64,000 nt of DNA from Methanobacteriota archaeon (GCA_016841625.1 JAENYU010000013.1:1-64000); one strand, 5' to 3'. Shown: positions 9,023-17,301, counted from the stretch's first letter. Made by a program: numbers and translations. Notes: generated from the letters alone by a model not told the origin.

Positions 9023-10114
9023 GCAAATCGGCAAAGGGCAGGTAAGTAAGGGGATCAATGGAAATTAGTAAACGGTAAACGGTAATCAGTTACGGTAAAC
9101 GGTAGATAAATAAGAGAATATATGGGAAATCGGTGAAGTGCGGGAAAATATGTCATTTACGTGAGGTGGATTGATTTTACTTCTCGATCTTTTTCTCGTT
9201 CTTCTTTAAGGCTCTTTTACCATTCCTTTTTGCCGTTCCTCTTTCAGGCTTTTTTCCCTTTCTTTTTTTCTCGTTCTTCTTTCAGGCCCGTTTTCGGAAT
9301 CTCCTCCTGGGTGCCCGCTACAGGTCGGAAATGTTTGAGAATGTACCCATTGTCCAAATATATTGGTCTTTGTCTGAATATGGGTGCATTTTTGAATGGT
9401 GCTCAGCAGTTCAAGGAGGATGTTTGGGGAGATGTGGATATTTGAAAGCCATGATGGATATTTTGCTCGACAAAAAACGAAACATTCTTAATCTTTTACT
9501 CATATGTGGGCAAATATAAATACTCTATATATTCTTGACACTTTCTAACAGATTCTTGGCCGCAAATAGTCTGAATTTTTTTATTAAGAACCTTTCCATT
9601 TTTTTATTCGAACTTGGGCATGATAATGCATAATAATTCCGGGCATTTTTTTAATACCAAAACGTGTTATGGGCGTGAAGAAGTTTTTAAATTCCCTTTT
9701 AATATATACAACTTTAAATAGTATGAGTTCATTATTAGTTGTTGGAGATGAATAACCTTATAATTATATACGTATTCAGGTTTAATTGCTAAGCCGATAC
9801 GTTTCGTCCAATGAATCTATAAAACGGGGCTTTAAGGCCGGTTGTAAAAAATATAATTTAATTGTTTTGATAACTGGTTAATTGGACTAAAAACGGGGAA
9901 CAATCCGCTGGATTGCAAAAACGATTTTTGATCGCTTTAAAATGGCAAAACAGAGTTAGTTACTGAATTAATATCTACGGTATGATAATTTGGTAAATGT
10001 TTTTAGCTCTGAACGGGTTCTCAAGAATCCGTTATTTAATGGTCTAATAATAATTACCAGGATATTCTTTAGCCAATGTTAGGTTGTTGAACCACAGAGT
10101 ATGAAGGGGTTATC
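9023..10114. other. 1.1-kb AT-rich intergenic region
   Basis: No reading frame here looks coding; the open frames at 9161-9519 are built of Phe/Ser runs from pyrimidine-rich DNA. A small repeat of CGGTAAACGGTA occurs twice at about 9069-9105. The rest probably contains a long leader or promoter for the regulator at 10115, but I see no confident element. Confidence 0.5.
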
Positions 10115-10513
10115 ATGAAAGATTTCGAAGTGAAAATACTGGACGAAAACGACCACATATTTATTGAAACGTTACGGAACCTCGGGATGTCAAGAAATGT
10201 AGCCACAACGATGGCATATCTTATGAATGTGGACGAGGCTTCATCCCGTGAAATCGAAATCAGTACTGGACTGAGGCAGCCGGAAGTCAGCCTTGCAATG
10301 CGGCTGATGAGAAACCAGTCCTGGGTCAACATACGCTCTGAAAAGAAGCCAGGCAAGGGACGCCCTATCAAGATCTACTCCCTCGCGGCTCCGGTTGATG
10401 AAATCATCAGCTATTATGAAGACAAAATCTATAAAGAGTCCCAGGCCACCATTTCCGCAATCAAGAAACTGAAAGTCATGAGCAAAAAGGTGCCCGTGAA
10501 CTCTCCTAAATGA
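10115..10513 (+). CDS. Winged-helix transcriptional regulator
   Basis: A 132-residue predicted DNA-binding protein. Residues about 22-85 form a winged helix: ATTMAYLMNVDEASSREIEI, then a recognition helix TGLRQPEVSLAMRLMR, then a basic wing SEKKPGKGRPIKIYSL. The C-terminus (ISYYEDKIYKESQATISAIK) is a likely dimerisation helix. It resembles small archaeal ArsR/TrmB-type regulators annotated only as predicted regulators. GAAGGGGT precedes the ATG. It stands alone between two large non-coding regions, so its target is not evident; autoregulation is possible. Confidence 0.8.
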   Translation: MKDFEVKILDENDHIFIETLRNLGMSRNVATTMAYLMNVDEASSREIEISTGLRQPEVSLAMRLMRNQSWVNIRSEKKPGKGRPIKIYSLAAPVDEIISYYEDKIYKESQATISAIKKLKVMSKKVPVNSPK

Positions 10514-10550
10514 GGGTCTTTGAGGCACTGGATCAAAATAAGGATTCGCT

Positions 10551-10607
10551 CCCATAATGGACGTAAGTCCCTCGGGGAATTGTTCGCAGGAATTTGTCCA
10601 TTATGGG
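10551..10607. promoter_or_regulatory. 12-bp inverted repeat with 33-bp loop, plus nested hairpin
   Basis: CCCATAATGGAC at 10551-10562 is perfectly complementary to GTCCATTATGGG at 10596-10607. The end of the second arm overlaps another small stem, GGGGAT...ATCCCC (10604-10619). It begins 38 bp after the regulator stop codon. It may be a transcript 3'-end structure or a binding site; the sequence cannot tell which. Confidence 0.6.
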
Positions 10608-10613
10608 GATAAA

Positions 10614-11257
10614 ATCCCCGCATGTACTTTTCTATTCTGCCCCTTCATGGTTTGTGTATTTTCCTTTCTGGTTTTCTTCGTTTTTCCTGGTTTTCTTGTT
10701 ATCAACCCTGACTTTGCTTTACCTGGTCCTGACTTTGCTTTACCTGGTCCTGACTTATTCTATCACTGATTTTTTTGGTTGTCAAATTCTGTTAGATCCC
10801 TCTGGGTCGGGCTGGTGATCTTCCCTGAGTTAATGCCAGCTCTTTTAGGAGTTGTTTTTTGAGCGAATGCTCTTCTAACTACTGCTCCCCTCAAACGAAT
10901 ACTCTTCTTGAGAGGAAGCGATGTCTTCTTTCCTGACCTTTGGGTATGATGGGCTAAATGTATCGGAGGTCTGCAAAAAATTTCTAATAAATCGGAACTT
11001 TCTGAATTTCCTGAACTTTGAGGATTTGGGGCTTCAAGAGTCAGAATTTAGAGAATTTGGCACCTTGAGAATTAGGCATTTTGGGGACCTGGCATTTTGA
11101 GAATTTGGAACCAGGGGATTCGGCACTATGGGATCCCGACATTTTTAGGATCGAGACTTCAAAAATTTCACAATTTTGGGCTCCGGAACTATAAAAATCC
11201 AGGGGTCCATGAAAAAAGAGTATGTAATAAAGGAAGGAGTTCTGCCTTCCGGATGGG
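10614..11257. other. Intergenic region, low complexity
   Basis: About 640 bp without a convincing gene. It contains the 21-bp tandem repeat at 10709-10756 and, from about 11000 to 11180, a degenerate series of short purine-rich phrases ending in AATTT or ATTTT. Confidence 0.5.
10709..10756. repeat. 21-bp tandem repeat x2.3
   Basis: Two perfect copies of a 21-bp unit beginning TGACTTTGC and ending ACCTGGTCC, plus the first six bases of a third. Confidence 0.95.
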
Positions 11258-11470
11258 TCAACCCCCTGTTACGACTCTCAGGATTGTCAGCTTGTCGGAA
11301 CTGACGGTCCCATCCAGGGGGACAGCATTCCCTTCATTTAATACAAGAACTGTCTCCTGATTAATGTTTAATGTATCAAGCAGGTTTTCGTAGCTAGCAT
11401 CATCTGCTATTTCTACGGTCTGCTCGGTAATTTCTCCGGCTTGAATGGTTATGTGTACTTTTTTGCTCAC
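11258..11470 (-). CDS. Small ubiquitin-like/ThiS-MoaD-type protein ending in GG
   Basis: A 70-residue beta-grasp protein (MSKKVHITIQAGEITEQTVE..., ending RVVTGG). The C-terminal Gly-Gly after a short hydrophobic strand is the hallmark of ThiS, MoaD and archaeal SAMP proteins, which are adenylated by an E1-like enzyme and then act as sulfur carriers or protein modifiers. The start is GTG at 11470, overlapping the stop codon of the 42-residue gene upstream as GTGA, so the two are translationally coupled. No E1, ThiF or MoeB gene lies nearby. Which role it plays cannot be decided from sequence. Confidence 0.85.
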   Translation of the reverse strand: MSKKVHITIQAGEITEQTVEIADDASYENLLDTLNINQETVLVLNEGNAVPLDGTVSSDKLTILRVVTGG

Positions 11471-11595
11471 TCTATAGGTCCACCACCGCTTACCTGAATT
11501 TCGTGCACGACTTCCTTGATTAACTTCTGCTCCAGTTCATCCTGTTTCTTGACACCTTTGCGCTCTGCATTTCTCTTCTGGAACTTTGATGACAT
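11467..11595 (-). CDS. 42-residue charged protein upstream of the ubiquitin-like gene
   Basis: A short open frame, MSSKFQKRNAERKGVKKQDE followed by a charged helix and a C-terminal SGGGPIE. A strong ribosome site (AAAGGAGACC) lies 6-7 nt before the ATG, and the stop codon overlaps the GTG of the downstream ubiquitin-like gene. The signal and the overlap argue that it is translated. The N-terminal half is very basic and the middle is amphipathic, which would suit RNA or partner binding; that is inference. I do not recognise a family. Confidence 0.75.
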   Translation of the reverse strand: MSSKFQKRNAERKGVKKQDELEQKLIKEVVHEIQVSGGGPIE

Positions 11596-11681
11596 ATTGG
11601 GGTCTCCTTTTACGATTTTTCAGGTTTGCTAATCGGGTGGGTATAGATCTCCAAGCAGACTCTCTTGTCTTTTCGAGATTT

Positions 11682-11692
11682 ATATCCATATT
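11682..11692 (-). promoter_or_regulatory. Possible TATA box for the ubiquitin-like operon
   Basis: On the minus strand GGATATAAAT lies about 90 bp upstream of the 42-residue gene; another AT-rich candidate (ATTATAAATA) lies a few bases further upstream. Assigned only from resemblance to archaeal TATA boxes. Confidence 0.35.
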
Positions 11693-12015
11693 TATAATGT
11701 ATTTTTCTTTTAATTAATGTTTTGGTTAACCATCTTTAGGTTAACATAACATTTTTTCAATGTCGGTTGAAGTGTCCGATTCTCTTTATTTTGTTCATCT
11801 GGTGTTAACATTGAGCCTGATATCGTTTGTGACAGGGCCTGAAAGATGTTCATTCCGTTACAAAGAGATCCCGAAGATATGTTATGCGAAAAAATCCGTA
11901 ATTAACATTGTTTCGAAAAAGAAAACAGAACAATATGGGATTTGGACGGAAAACTATATTAGAATGAATCAATTTGAGCAGGATAAATGATCAGAATAAA
12001 ATATTTATATGGAAA

Positions 12016-12087
12016 TACATCAGCCGGGATTTGAACCCGAGTTCGAGCGTTGGCAACGCCCGGTGATAACCGCTACACTACTGATGT
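12016..12087 (-). tRNA. tRNA-Gly (anticodon GCC), copy 1
   Basis: 72-nt cloverleaf on the minus strand. The acceptor pair is ACATCAG/CTGATGT with discriminator A, the anticodon stem GGGCG/CGCTC encloses loop TTGCCAA (anticodon GCC), and the T-loop is TTCAAAT. A first base pair of A-T is unusual for tRNA-Gly, whose first base is normally G. Confidence 0.92.
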
Positions 12088-12094
12088 GCTATGG

Positions 12095-12166
12095 TGCCCA
12101 GACCCGGATTCGAACCGGGGACAACTGCCTCTTCAGGGCAGCGCTCTCCCACTGAGCTACCTGGGC
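12095..12166 (-). tRNA. tRNA-Phe (anticodon GAA), copy 1
   Basis: 72-nt cloverleaf on the minus strand. Acceptor GCCCAGG pairs with TCTGGGC, discriminator A; anticodon stem CTGCC/GGCAG encloses loop CTGAAGA, giving anticodon GAA; T-loop TTCGAAT. Confidence 0.95.
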
Positions 12167-12269
12167 ATGGGGAGATGCTTCACCACCAGAAAAACGGTTT
12201 TTCACAAATGGTGTAGTAGTGATTTATTTTGTTTTTACTCCCCGAAAAAAACTCCGGGAAGATTTTATG

Positions 12270-12343
12270 TGGGCCCGCTGAGATTCGAACTCAGGACCTC
12301 CGCCATGTCAAGGCGACGTCATAACCGGCTAGACCACGAGCCC
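12270..12343 (-). tRNA. tRNA-Val (anticodon GAC), copy 1
   Basis: 74-nt cloverleaf on the minus strand. Acceptor GGGCTCG pairs with CGGGCCC (one G-T pair), discriminator A; anticodon stem TCGCC/GGCGG encloses loop TTGACAT, giving anticodon GAC; T-loop TTCGAAT. It is the first tRNA of the cluster in the direction of transcription. Confidence 0.94.
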
Positions 12344-12412
12344 TCTTGTGTTTTGCTTCTGTTTTTCGTACCGAAAAGATTTTCTTCGGATAGTTTTGTT
12401 GAAAAAAGTTAA

Positions 12413-12484
12413 TACATCAGCCGGGATTTGAACCCGAGTTCGAGCGTTGGCAACGCCCGGTGATAACCGCTACACTACTGATGT
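12413..12484 (-). tRNA. tRNA-Gly (anticodon GCC), copy 2
   Basis: Identical to the tRNA-Gly at 12016-12087. Confidence 0.92.
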
Positions 12485-12491
12485 GCTATGG

Positions 12492-12563
12492 TGCCCAGAC
12501 CCGGATTCGAACCGGGGACAACTGCCTCTTCAGGGCAGCGCTCTCCCACTGAGCTACCTGGGC
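12492..12563 (-). tRNA. tRNA-Phe (anticodon GAA), copy 2
   Basis: Identical to the tRNA-Phe at 12095-12166. Confidence 0.95.
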
Positions 12564-12666
12564 ATGGGGAGATGCTTCACCACCAGAAAAACGGTTTTTC
12601 ACAAATGGTGTAGTAGTGATTTATTTTGTTTTTACTCCCCGAAAAAAACTCCGGGAAGATTTTATG

Positions 12667-12740
12667 TGGGCCCGCTGAGATTCGAACTCAGGACCTCCGC
12701 CATGTCAAGGCGACGTCATAACCGGCTAGACCACGAGCCC
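12667..12740 (-). tRNA. tRNA-Val (anticodon GAC), copy 2
   Basis: Identical to the tRNA-Val at 12270-12343. First tRNA downstream of the TATA box at 12797-12806. Confidence 0.94.
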
Positions 12741-12796
12741 TCTTGTGTTTTACTTCTGTATCGCAATGTAGTGCAACATCATAGAATGCATCATCA

Positions 12797-12806
12797 TTTA
12801 TATAAG
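12797..12806 (-). promoter_or_regulatory. TATA box of the tRNA cluster
   Basis: CTTATATAAA on the minus strand, about 60 bp upstream of the first mature tRNA-Val, which would leave a leader of roughly 30 nt. No comparable box lies in the 48-bp spacer between copies, so all six tRNAs are probably transcribed from here. Confidence 0.7.
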
Positions 12807-13039
12807 TTTTGGATGGGTGGGGGGTTTCCCTCCCGAATCTGTACATTATTTGTAAAAAATTTTTACACATTTGCTTAAAAATTCTCATCCTGGCAAAAAT
12901 ATCTTCTTTTTTTGCCCCAAATCAGGTGCGTACGGGTTATAATTTTCATTTTTGTCCTGAATATTATTTATACCCTTCCGGGAGTTGTCCGGTTTTTTGA
13001 GAGATAATGCCCTGGGTCACCTTTTTTAGGCGGGGGATC

Positions 13040-13275
13040 CTCTACTTTACTTCTTCAGCCCTCCATTTCATCTTTAGCCCTCCACTTCACCTTCTCTCCA
13101 TTTCATATTCATCTCTCCACTTCACCTCCAGCCCTACCTTTCATCTTTAGCTCTTCACTTCACCTTCCCTCCACTTCACCTTCAGCCCTACCTTTCATCT
13201 TTAGCTCTTCACTTCACCTTCAGCTCTACACCACATCTTCAGTTCTAACCCTTATCTTCATCTCTCCACTTTCCC
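13040..13275. repeat. Degenerate pyrimidine-rich repeats
   Basis: A C/T-rich tract made of variants of CTCCACTTCACCTTC and AGCCCTACCTTTCATC, repeated roughly ten times with changes. It fills most of the gap between the tRNA cluster and the marker 16 gene and contains no gene. Confidence 0.8.
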
Positions 13276-13350
13276 GTATACGGCCTGAATATCCCCTTGC
13301 CGACCCTGCTCCTAAAATAGAATAAAAACAATATTCCGGCTGAGGGTAAC

Positions 13351-14664
13351 ATGAGCGATGCATCCGAATTCTCAGGGAAATGCCGGACTGTTCCGGAAAT
13401 TCAGGTAAAAATAGATTCCGGAGAAGCTGTAGTCCTTACAGCAGCGGAAATCAGTGAAAAAGTCCGGGCAGGGGAAGAGGTTCGTTTTGAAGATGTGGAC
13501 GTAGTCACCACAGCCACCCGCGGTATCATGAGTGGGACGTACGCGGTTCTTTCTTTCAGGGTTTCGGAACCTGATTCCTTTGTCAGGGCTTCAGAAGTCC
13601 TCTTAAACGGGGTGCCGGCAGTTCCCGGGCCCTGCCCCAACGAAAGGCTTGGGGTCCTGGACCTGATCGTGCTCGGGACGGCGCACAGCGAGACCGACCC
13701 CCGCTACGGAGGAGGGCATCTCTTCAGGGAGCTTGTTGAAGGAAAAAGTATCCGGGTTGATGTTACGACCAGTAACGGGGATAGTTTCACAGCCTACATC
13801 CCGCTTGCCGAAATGCCCTTTGCGCGGCTCTATTCCACCAGGCATGCTTTCAAGAACTACAAAGCTTTCGTAAACCCCGGAAAAGAGTCTCTAAATACTA
13901 TTTTCCACGCCCTTCCTTTTGAAGGCGAATTCAAGGAAATGACTTTCTGCGGCTGTGGGGAGTTAAACCCGATTGAAAATGACCCTGGACTTGAAACCAT
14001 AGGCATCGGGACAAGAGTCCTTCTCAACGGTGCGGAAGGTTTTGTCACAGGCTCAGGCACCCGGAGTTCCCCGGAAAACCCGAACCTCGCCGGTTTCGCG
14101 GACCTGCACGGCATGAAACCCGGGTATATGGGAGGTTTCGTAACTTCAGGAGGGCCTGAAATCATTAACACCTGGGCTGTCCCGATTCCCGTGCTTCACC
14201 CTGGCATGCTGGAAAACATCCTCAAAGTGGACAGGGAAATCCCTCTTCAGCTGGTAGATGTTGCCGGCAGGCTGCCTCTCTGCGAGATCAGCTACGGGGA
14301 CGTCTGGGACGACACGGATTTCACGGTCCGTTATGACCCGGAAAAATGCCTGGGCTGCGAACCCTGCCCTGTGGAAGAAGCCTGTCCTATGGGAGCCATC
14401 ACCCGGAAAGGGGATAGGACCGTACATAACCGCCACCTCTGTTTTAACTGCGGGCTCTGCGTCTCGAGATGCAAAGGAGGAGCTTTTGTGGCAAGACTCG
14501 GCTCTGTCAGCTGCACAACCGGAGGCTGCATGCGTGAGATCAACATAACCCTGCGCCAGTCCGACCGCGCCAGGGCTGTGAAGGCTGCAGAAGAGCTCAA
14601 AAAAAAGGTCCTTTCAGGAAAGTTCAGGATAACGGAGCCGGTGGAAAAAATAAGGTTCCTCTGA
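13351..14664 (+). CDS. Methanogenesis marker 16 metalloprotein (DUF39 family with ferredoxin domain)
   Basis: A 437-residue protein matching methanogenesis marker 16, related to the COG1900/DUF39 proteins that insert sulfur in homocysteine synthesis. Residues 1-330 form the DUF39-like part (GTAHSETDPRYGGGHLFREL, MTFCGCGELNP). Residues about 330-405 carry two [4Fe-4S]-type cysteine clusters (CLGCEPCPVEEACP and CFNCGLCVSRC), then SCTTGGCMREI. The exact reaction of marker 16 is not settled; sulfur or redox chemistry on a small molecule is likely. GAGGGTAAC precedes the ATG. It is convergent with comDE, and lying beside two coenzyme M genes it may serve coenzyme M or a related sulfur cofactor. 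Confidence 0.88.
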   Translation: MSDASEFSGKCRTVPEIQVKIDSGEAVVLTAAEISEKVRAGEEVRFEDVDVVTTATRGIMSGTYAVLSFRVSEPDSFVRASEVLLNGVPAVPGPCPNERLGVLDLIVLGTAHSETDPRYGGGHLFRELVEGKSIRVDVTTSNGDSFTAYIPLAEMPFARLYSTRHAFKNYKAFVNPGKESLNTIFHALPFEGEFKEMTFCGCGELNPIENDPGLETIGIGTRVLLNGAEGFVTGSGTRSSPENPNLAGFADLHGMKPGYMGGFVTSGGPEIINTWAVPIPVLHPGMLENILKVDREIPLQLVDVAGRLPLCEISYGDVWDDTDFTVRYDPEKCLGCEPCPVEEACPMGAITRKGDRTVHNRHLCFNCGLCVSRCKGGAFVARLGSVSCTTGGCMREINITLRQSDRARAVKAAEELKKKVLSGKFRITEPVEKIRFL

Positions 14665-14696
14665 AGTATCAGAGGAGACCAGGCTTTCGCTTTTTT

Positions 14697-14766
14697 CAGC
14701 CTGGCTTTATCAGCCTGGCTTTATCAGCTTAACTTTTTCAGCTTAACTTTTTCAGCTTAACTTTTT
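14697..14766. repeat. 14-bp tandem repeat x5 overlapping the comDE stop
   Basis: Two copies of CAGCCTGGCTTTAT followed by three of CAGCTTAACTTTTT, all in 14-bp register. The repeat runs over the last codons and stop codon of comDE, so each 14-bp unit of the second type contains the minus-strand Ser-stop phrase AGCTGA or a close variant. Confidence 0.9.
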
Positions 14767-15909
14767 CAAAGCCTCAATAAAACGTTCGGTTGCCTGTGCA
14801 GGGCTGAGGGGGATGTTAGGGGCTTTTGTGTTCCCGGGCTTGAGGATCACATGGAGGAAGGAGGGCTGCCTGGCACTCAGGGAATCTTTGTACAGGTATG
14901 CGAGCTCCTCTTCCGTGTTGACCTTATGCGTGTTCTGGATCCCGCAGGCGTTTGCCAGGGTTTCCAGGTCGATGTAGCGGAGCGCACAGGTTTCCTGGGA
15001 GCCTGTGGAGCCGTAGGCCCCGTTGTCAAGGGCGATGATGGTCAGGTTTGCCGGGGCTTCCCTGCCGATTTCCAGGAGGGCGTTGGGGTTCATGAGGAGG
15101 CTTCCGTCCCCGTCGAATACCACTACCTGCCGGTCCGTGCGCAGGGCCAGGCCAAGCCCGATGGAGGAGACCAGTCCCATGGACCCGAACATGTAAAAGT
15201 TAAGGTCCCGGTCCCTGGCAGCGTAGAGTTCCTTGCAGGGGACGCCTATGTTCGTTACCGCTAGTTCCCCGTCCAGTTCGGCTGCCACGGCAGAGATCGC
15301 ATCGTTCCGGATCATGAGGGGGGGGAGGACTTTCTGGGTAAGGCGGAATTTGCAGACTCTTTCTTTCTTCGGCGCTTCCGGGACTGTCCGGGCATCCCAG
15401 GCACAACAGGTCGACCCTTCCCAGGTCTTTGGGGAGACCAGGGCAACGTGGGGGCGGAAGTTTTCGTATGCGTCCCGGATCACGTCCTCAAGGAGCCCTA
15501 TTTTTTCCGGACTGTCTATGATTGTATATGCGATTCCTGCTCCTTCGAGAATCCCGGGGAGCCGGGTTCCGAGCGGGACCTGGGCTTCGATGCCTTCCTT
15601 GTAGACCCCTCTCCAGCTACTAAGGATCGGGAGGGGGATTCCGCAGACGATGTTCAGGGACTCCAGGGCATTGATCATGTTCCCTAGCCCCGTGCTCTGG
15701 ATCAGCATCATGGGCTTTCCCCCTGCCATGTACGTCCCGGCGCAGATCCCTATCCCGTTTTCCTCCCTGGTCAGCTTGATTTCCTGGAAATTTTCCGAAA
15801 CCAGGGGCAGCAAGTTCTTTATCCGGTCGCAGGGAAGGGTTGCTGCAAGGTCGATGCCCTCTTTTTTCATGATGGCTATGACTTCTTCTTCCGGTGTCTG
15901 CATTTCCAT
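14752..15909 (-). CDS. comDE: Sulfopyruvate decarboxylase, fused alpha and beta chains
   Basis: Decarboxylates 3-sulfopyruvate to sulfoacetaldehyde in coenzyme M synthesis, using thiamine diphosphate. The N-terminal half (to about residue 175) matches ComD, with the cofactor-activating glutamate region LTREENGIGICAG; the C-terminal half matches ComE, with the TPP-binding run FDGDGSLLMN and DNGAYGSTG. In Methanocaldococcus these are two proteins; the fusion is known from Methanosarcina. I chose the ATG at 15909 because GGAG lies 8 nt upstream, while the longer frame begins at a TTG. It follows the cysteate synthase gene on the same strand across a repeat-filled spacer. Confidence 0.93.
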   Translation of the reverse strand: MEMQTPEEEVIAIMKKEGIDLAATLPCDRIKNLLPLVSENFQEIKLTREENGIGICAGTYMAGGKPMMLIQSTGLGNMINALESLNIVCGIPLPILSSWRGVYKEGIEAQVPLGTRLPGILEGAGIAYTIIDSPEKIGLLEDVIRDAYENFRPHVALVSPKTWEGSTCCAWDARTVPEAPKKERVCKFRLTQKVLPPLMIRNDAISAVAAELDGELAVTNIGVPCKELYAARDRDLNFYMFGSMGLVSSIGLGLALRTDRQVVVFDGDGSLLMNPNALLEIGREAPANLTIIALDNGAYGSTGSQETCALRYIDLETLANACGIQNTHKVNTEEELAYLYKDSLSARQPSFLHVILKPGNTKAPNIPLSPAQATERFIEALKKLS

Positions 15910-15964
15910 AAACAAAGCTCCTGTTCTGCTTTCCTTTTTCCTTTTTAGTTTTCTTGTTTTTTTT

Positions 15965-16051
15965 CAGCTGGTTGATCCTTTTAGCTGATTGGTTCTTTCA
16001 ACTGATTGGTTCTTTTAGCTGATTGCTTCTTTTAGCTGATCGACTTTTTTT
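15965..16051. repeat. 17-19-bp AGCTGATTGGTTC repeats x5
   Basis: Five imperfect copies of AGCTGATTGGTTCTTTT fill the gap between cysteate synthase and comDE. The last copy (TCAGCTGATCAGG) contains the minus-strand stop codon of the cysteate synthase gene. Confidence 0.85.
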
Positions 16052-17301
16052 CAGCTGATCAGGTCTTCAAGAGGCACGTCCGGGTTTTCGGCTGTAGCTA
16101 CAGGAGTTATGGGGATCGGGGTAAGGTCTTCCTTGAGTCTTTCGAACCCGCCGCCTGCGATGTTCAGGAGGATCACGTCGTCTTTTGCGACATTTCCGGC
16201 TTCTACGGCTTTCAGGAGAGAGGCAGCTCCGACTGCGGAGGGAGGCAGAATGTCGATTCCTTCCAGGGATTCGAAGAGTTTCTTTGCCTCCAGAGCATCT
16301 TCTTTTGTAACCCCGTACATGATCCCGTCCGTGTCGGCAAGCGCATCGTAGAGCCCGCCGTTGACCGCATAGGGCGGGGCGCGGTTGGTCAGGACCGTGG
16401 CGTAGGTTTCCGCTATCTGCTGCTTTGCGTCCGGCATGTCGAGTTCAGGGATGATTTCCCTTCTCCCGGCTTCCCAGGCCCGGTACATCGGTGCGAAGGG
16501 CAGGTTCTGGGTGAGCTGGAGTTTGGGCAGTTTGAGCCCGAAACGCCCGTCAGCCTGCAGGCGAAGAGATGCTTCCCAGGCTGAAATTCCGCCCGTGCCG
16601 CTCCCCACTGCCTGGAAGTAGTGGTCGGGCATCTTCCCGATGGTCACGGCGGCGTCCAGCATCACCGTGCCCATGCCTTCCCTGCGGGCGACGTTCCTGG
16701 CTCCTCCTTCCGGGACCATGCCCGGGAGTTTTGCAAGCCTGCCCGCAAGGTTGATTGCGTCGGTGTAGTCGTTTCCGGGCGCCATCCGGATCAGGTGGAC
16801 GGAATCGGTAGGTTCCTCGGGCAGCCAGAGCTTCGGGATTCCGGATTCCGGGACAACGATATAGACGTCCGTCCCTGTCAGGGCTGAGACGTGGGCAAAA
16901 GCTCTCCCCGTATTTCCGGCGGAAGCCAGGACAATGGCTTTTCCCCCCGTTTCTTTCAGGAGCTGCATGGTCGGGTGGGCTTCGAGTTCCTTGAAACTGC
17001 AGGTCTTGATAAAAGCCCCCTGCTCCGGCCAGTACCCGCTAAAGCCGATATAGAGGTTCGAAAGCCCCAGTTCCCTGGCAAGAGCTTCGCTTTTATAGGT
17101 GATTGGTCCCGCTTCGGTCGTGAGTTCCTCCCGGATCGGAAGCCAGGAGTGGAACCTCCCTATTCCCGGCCGGGCTCTCAGTTCCAGTTTCTTTTCGTAG
17201 TAATCCGCCCGTAAAAGAGAGTCGTCGTTTTTGCAGCTGAGCCTGTACTGCTCTCCATATTCGGTTCCGCATTTCAGACATTTTAACGTGAATCTTCCCA
17301 T
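16051..17301 (-). CDS. Cysteate synthase
   Basis: PLP enzyme that makes L-cysteate from O-phosphoserine and sulfite, the first step of the Methanosarcinales route to coenzyme M; it evolved from threonine synthase. The 416-residue protein has an N-terminal Cys pair (CLKCG), the PLP lysine in FIKTCSFKELEAH, the phosphate-binding loop ASAGNTGRAFAHVSAL, and the glycine run AVGSGTGGISAWEA. A genuine threonine synthase is the main alternative, but the adjacency to comDE favours cysteate synthase. The ATG at 17301 is preferred over a TTG three codons upstream. Cysteate must be transaminated to sulfopyruvate before ComDE acts; no aminotransferase lies nearby except a relic at 39.7 kb. Confidence 0.9.
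   Translation of the reverse strand: MGRFTLKCLKCGTEYGEQYRLSCKNDDSLLRADYYEKKLELRARPGIGRFHSWLPIREELTTEAGPITYKSEALARELGLSNLYIGFSGYWPEQGAFIKTCSFKELEAHPTMQLLKETGGKAIVLASAGNTGRAFAHVSALTGTDVYIVVPESGIPKLWLPEEPTDSVHLIRMAPGNDYTDAINLAGRLAKLPGMVPEGGARNVARREGMGTVMLDAAVTIGKMPDHYFQAVGSGTGGISAWEASLRLQADGRFGLKLPKLQLTQNLPFAPMYRAWEAGRREIIPELDMPDAKQQIAETYATVLTNRAPPYAVNGGLYDALADTDGIMYGVTKEDALEAKKLFESLEGIDILPPSAVGAASLLKAVEAGNVAKDDVILLNIAGGGFERLKEDLTPIPITPVATAENPDVPLEDLIS

Larger units (their letters stand above)
12014..12362. repeat. Tandem duplication of a three-tRNA cluster, copy 1
   Basis: This 349-bp block is repeated at 12411-12759 with, by eye, a single difference (12355 versus 12752). The identity includes the spacers between tRNAs, so the duplication is recent or is kept homogeneous by gene conversion. 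A 48-bp unique spacer separates the copies. Confidence 0.95.
12411..12759. repeat. Tandem duplication of a three-tRNA cluster, copy 2
   Basis: Second copy of the block at 12014-12362, offset by 397 bp. This copy is promoter-proximal, since the only clear TATA box lies just beyond its right end. Confidence 0.95.

Noticed and set aside
9161-9519. Two overlapping frames in the gap after the ccmF genes
   Set aside because: Phe/Ser runs from pyrimidine-rich DNA, with no start signal.
12050-12878. Two open frames of 120 and 143 codons with a near-identical sequence in the tRNA region
   Set aside because: They run antisense through the tRNA genes, and their likeness comes only from the tRNA duplication.
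13040-13275. Possible CRISPR array
   Set aside because: The repeats are degenerate, contiguous and without unique spacers.
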